A stretch of 7,370 nt of DNA from Lentisphaerota bacterium (lineage in GTDB: Bacteria; Verrucomicrobiota; Kiritimatiellia; RFP12; UBA1067). A program made the position numbers and the translations under genes. Under the pieces are notes generated by a model. That model had not been told where the DNA came from. It saw nothing but the letters and a program-made list of their open reading frames with translations, and did no database searches. Numbering within the stretch: position 1 is the stretch's first letter; the number at the start of each line of letters is the position of its first letter. Where the stretch lies: the NCBI GenBank assembly GCA_015061765.1, contig SUVZ01000185.1, positions 1 through 7,370 on the forward strand, given 5' to 3'. Of the stretch, positions 6,959-7,370 are shown piece after piece.

Positions 6959-6988
6959 ATTATAACATTTCACGTCCGCCGAAGTCAA
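6959..6988 (-). promoter_or_regulatory. Near-consensus promoter of the ATPase-AraC operon
   Basis: On the minus strand TTGACT (6988-6983) and TATAAT (6964-6959) are separated by 18 nt, and TGT precedes the -10 (6967-6965), giving TGTTATAAT. This is the strongest promoter in the window. The start point would be about 6952, leaving a leader of about 22 nt with AGAGGG as ribosome binding site. The spacer contains GGACGTGAAA, one copy of the repeated half-site, so a protein bound there would compete with RNA polymerase. Confidence 0.8.
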
Positions 6989-7041
6989 TGCGCGATGGAC
7001 GTGAAAACTAAAAAACAAACATTTCACGTCTGGACGTGAAA
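6964..7041. repeat. Array of four TTTCACGTC/GACGTGAAA half-sites, likely operator
   Basis: The half-site TTTCACGTC occurs at 6968-6976 and 7022-7030, and its complement GACGTGAAA at 6998-7006 and 7033-7041. The right pair forms TTTCACGTCTGGACGTGAAA (7022-7041), a perfect 9-bp dyad with a 2-bp centre. The left pair has 10-bp arms separated by 19 bp (6978-6996). The longer unit AACATTTCACGTC is a direct repeat (6964-6976, 7018-7030). The left arm lies inside the ATPase promoter spacer and touches the -10; the dyad lies upstream of the -35. This arrangement suits cooperative repression by a dimeric or tetrameric protein. Which protein binds is unknown; the co-transcribed AraC regulator or the winged helix of the ATPase are candidates. 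Confidence 0.75.
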
Positions 7042-7085
7042 GCGATCCTAATTGGATCCGTCTTCATTTATCGTGTATCAAAAAG

Positions 7086-7120
7086 TGCAAATCGTGGCAA
7101 TAAATCATATTGAATTTGCA
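7086..7120. repeat. 7-bp inverted repeat overlapping the -35 of the GH99-like gene
   Basis: TGCAAAT (7086-7092) and ATTTGCA (7114-7120) are exact inverted copies with a 21-nt spacer. The right arm overlaps the TTGAAT -35 box at 7110-7115. It could be an operator with half-sites on one face of the helix. In an AT-rich stretch a 7-bp match may arise by chance. Confidence 0.35.
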
Positions 7121-7138
7121 AGGCGCTTAAGGTATTAT
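7110..7138 (+). promoter_or_regulatory. Promoter of the GH99-like gene
   Basis: TTGAAT (7110-7115, 4/6 match to TTGACA) and TATTAT (7133-7138, 5/6 match to TATAAT) are 17 nt apart. A start near 7145 would leave a leader of about 39 nt. The promoter is divergent from the ATPase promoter, with the dyad at 7022-7041 between them. Confidence 0.65.
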
Positions 7139-7183
7139 GCTTGCCATTTAAAGGACAAATAGGTTTTAGCCGGAGAAAAGGAA

Positions 7184-7370
7184 ATGAATCATAAGGTTCA
7201 AACACAGCTGATAGGACGCACCGCAGTCTTGCTGCTGTCGTTGCCGCTTTGCACTTTTGCAGCGAAATACGACGTTGCCGCATACGTGTGGCCGGCGTAC
7301 CACAACGAGCCGCGCTGGAAGGAGCTTGGCATCTTCGCGGACGGCAAGGGCGAGTGGCAGAACCTCTATG
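7184..7370 (+). CDS. Secreted GH99/WbsX-like protein (3'-partial)
   Basis: Only the first 62 codons are in the window; the frame runs open through the right edge. GGAG at 7172-7175 lies 8 nt before the ATG. A Sec signal peptide is visible (hydrophobic AVLLLSLPLCTFA, cleavage likely after FA at residue 26); LPLC is not a good lipobox, so it is probably not a lipoprotein. The mature start, YDVAAYVWPAYHNEPRW, followed by GIFADGKGEWQNLY, resembles from memory the opening of GH99-like/WbsX domain proteins. These are common in Bacteroidota and PVC bacteria and associated with glycan breakdown. The catalytic residues lie outside the window, so activity cannot be judged. Codon use is GC-rich from about codon 30, like trkH and the oxidoreductase. 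Confidence 0.75.
   Translation, partial: MNHKVQTQLIGRTAVLLLSLPLCTFAAKYDVAAYVWPAYHNEPRWKELGIFADGKGEWQNLY

Noticed and set aside
5499..7041. ATPase gene plus repeats as a transposable element
   Set aside because: No matching inverted repeats or target duplication are seen at the left end, and no transposase or integrase is encoded.
6964..7041. CRISPR-like array
   Set aside because: The repeats are only 9-13 bp, in both orientations, with unequal spacing; they fit operator half-sites.
6930..7183. N-terminal half of the XylR-type regulator displaced to the other side of the ATPase
   Set aside because: I looked for the missing sensor-domain sequence on the minus strand here and found none, so a simple insertion of the ATPase-AraC unit into an intact XylR gene is not supported.

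Overview
The window looks like a chromosomal segment of a GC-moderate to GC-rich heterotroph that degrades glycans, most likely from the PVC group (Lentisphaerota, Kiritimatiellota or Planctomycetota-like). This placement is inferred. It rests on a Tat-exported Gfo/Idh/MocA oxidoreductase, a secreted protein that starts like the GH99/WbsX-like family, several AraC/XylR-type regulators, and an AAA ATPase of the ATPase_2 (DUF234-like) family. Promoters resemble the sigma-70 type (TATAAT/TATTAT boxes) and ribosome binding sites are ordinary.

Layout. (1) 2-1099 (+) is the C-terminal three quarters of a TrkH potassium-uptake subunit, cut by the left window edge. (2) From about 1100 to 2300 lies a clearly more AT-rich stretch. 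It carries one exported protein of unknown function (1219-2202) whose C-terminal third resembles the globular end of type II secretion pseudopilins. (3) 2203-2602 has no convincing gene. It ends in a regulatory block: a 13-bp direct repeat (2512-2541), then a -35-like box and a perfect extended -10. (4) 2603-3988 (+) is the Tat-exported oxidoreductase. (5) A 9-bp perfect hairpin (4037-4059) separates it from convergent genes. (6) On the minus strand, read right to left, come an ATPase_2-type AAA ATPase (6929-5499), an AraC regulator starting 6 nt later (5492-4611), and a decayed XylR-type regulator (about 4625-4116) that is 5'-truncated and frameshifted. (7) 6930-7183 is a divergent regulatory region. 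It holds a near-consensus promoter for the ATPase operon with four copies of a TTTCACGTC/GACGTGAAA half-site, and a separate promoter for the rightward gene. (8) 7184-7370 (+) is the start of a secreted GH99-like protein cut by the right edge.

How the parts may work together: the ATPase and AraC regulator appear to form one transcription unit under an operator-rich promoter. The half-sites sit both upstream of and inside the promoter, one of them between -35 and -10, which suggests repression, possibly autoregulation. The oxidoreductase and the GH99-like protein fit export and sugar/glycan catabolism, which AraC/XylR regulators commonly control, but no direct link is visible. The most unusual items are the half-site array at the ATPase promoter and the regulator remnant lying in frame directly behind the AraC stop codon. 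Neither shows a clearly new system on sequence alone.
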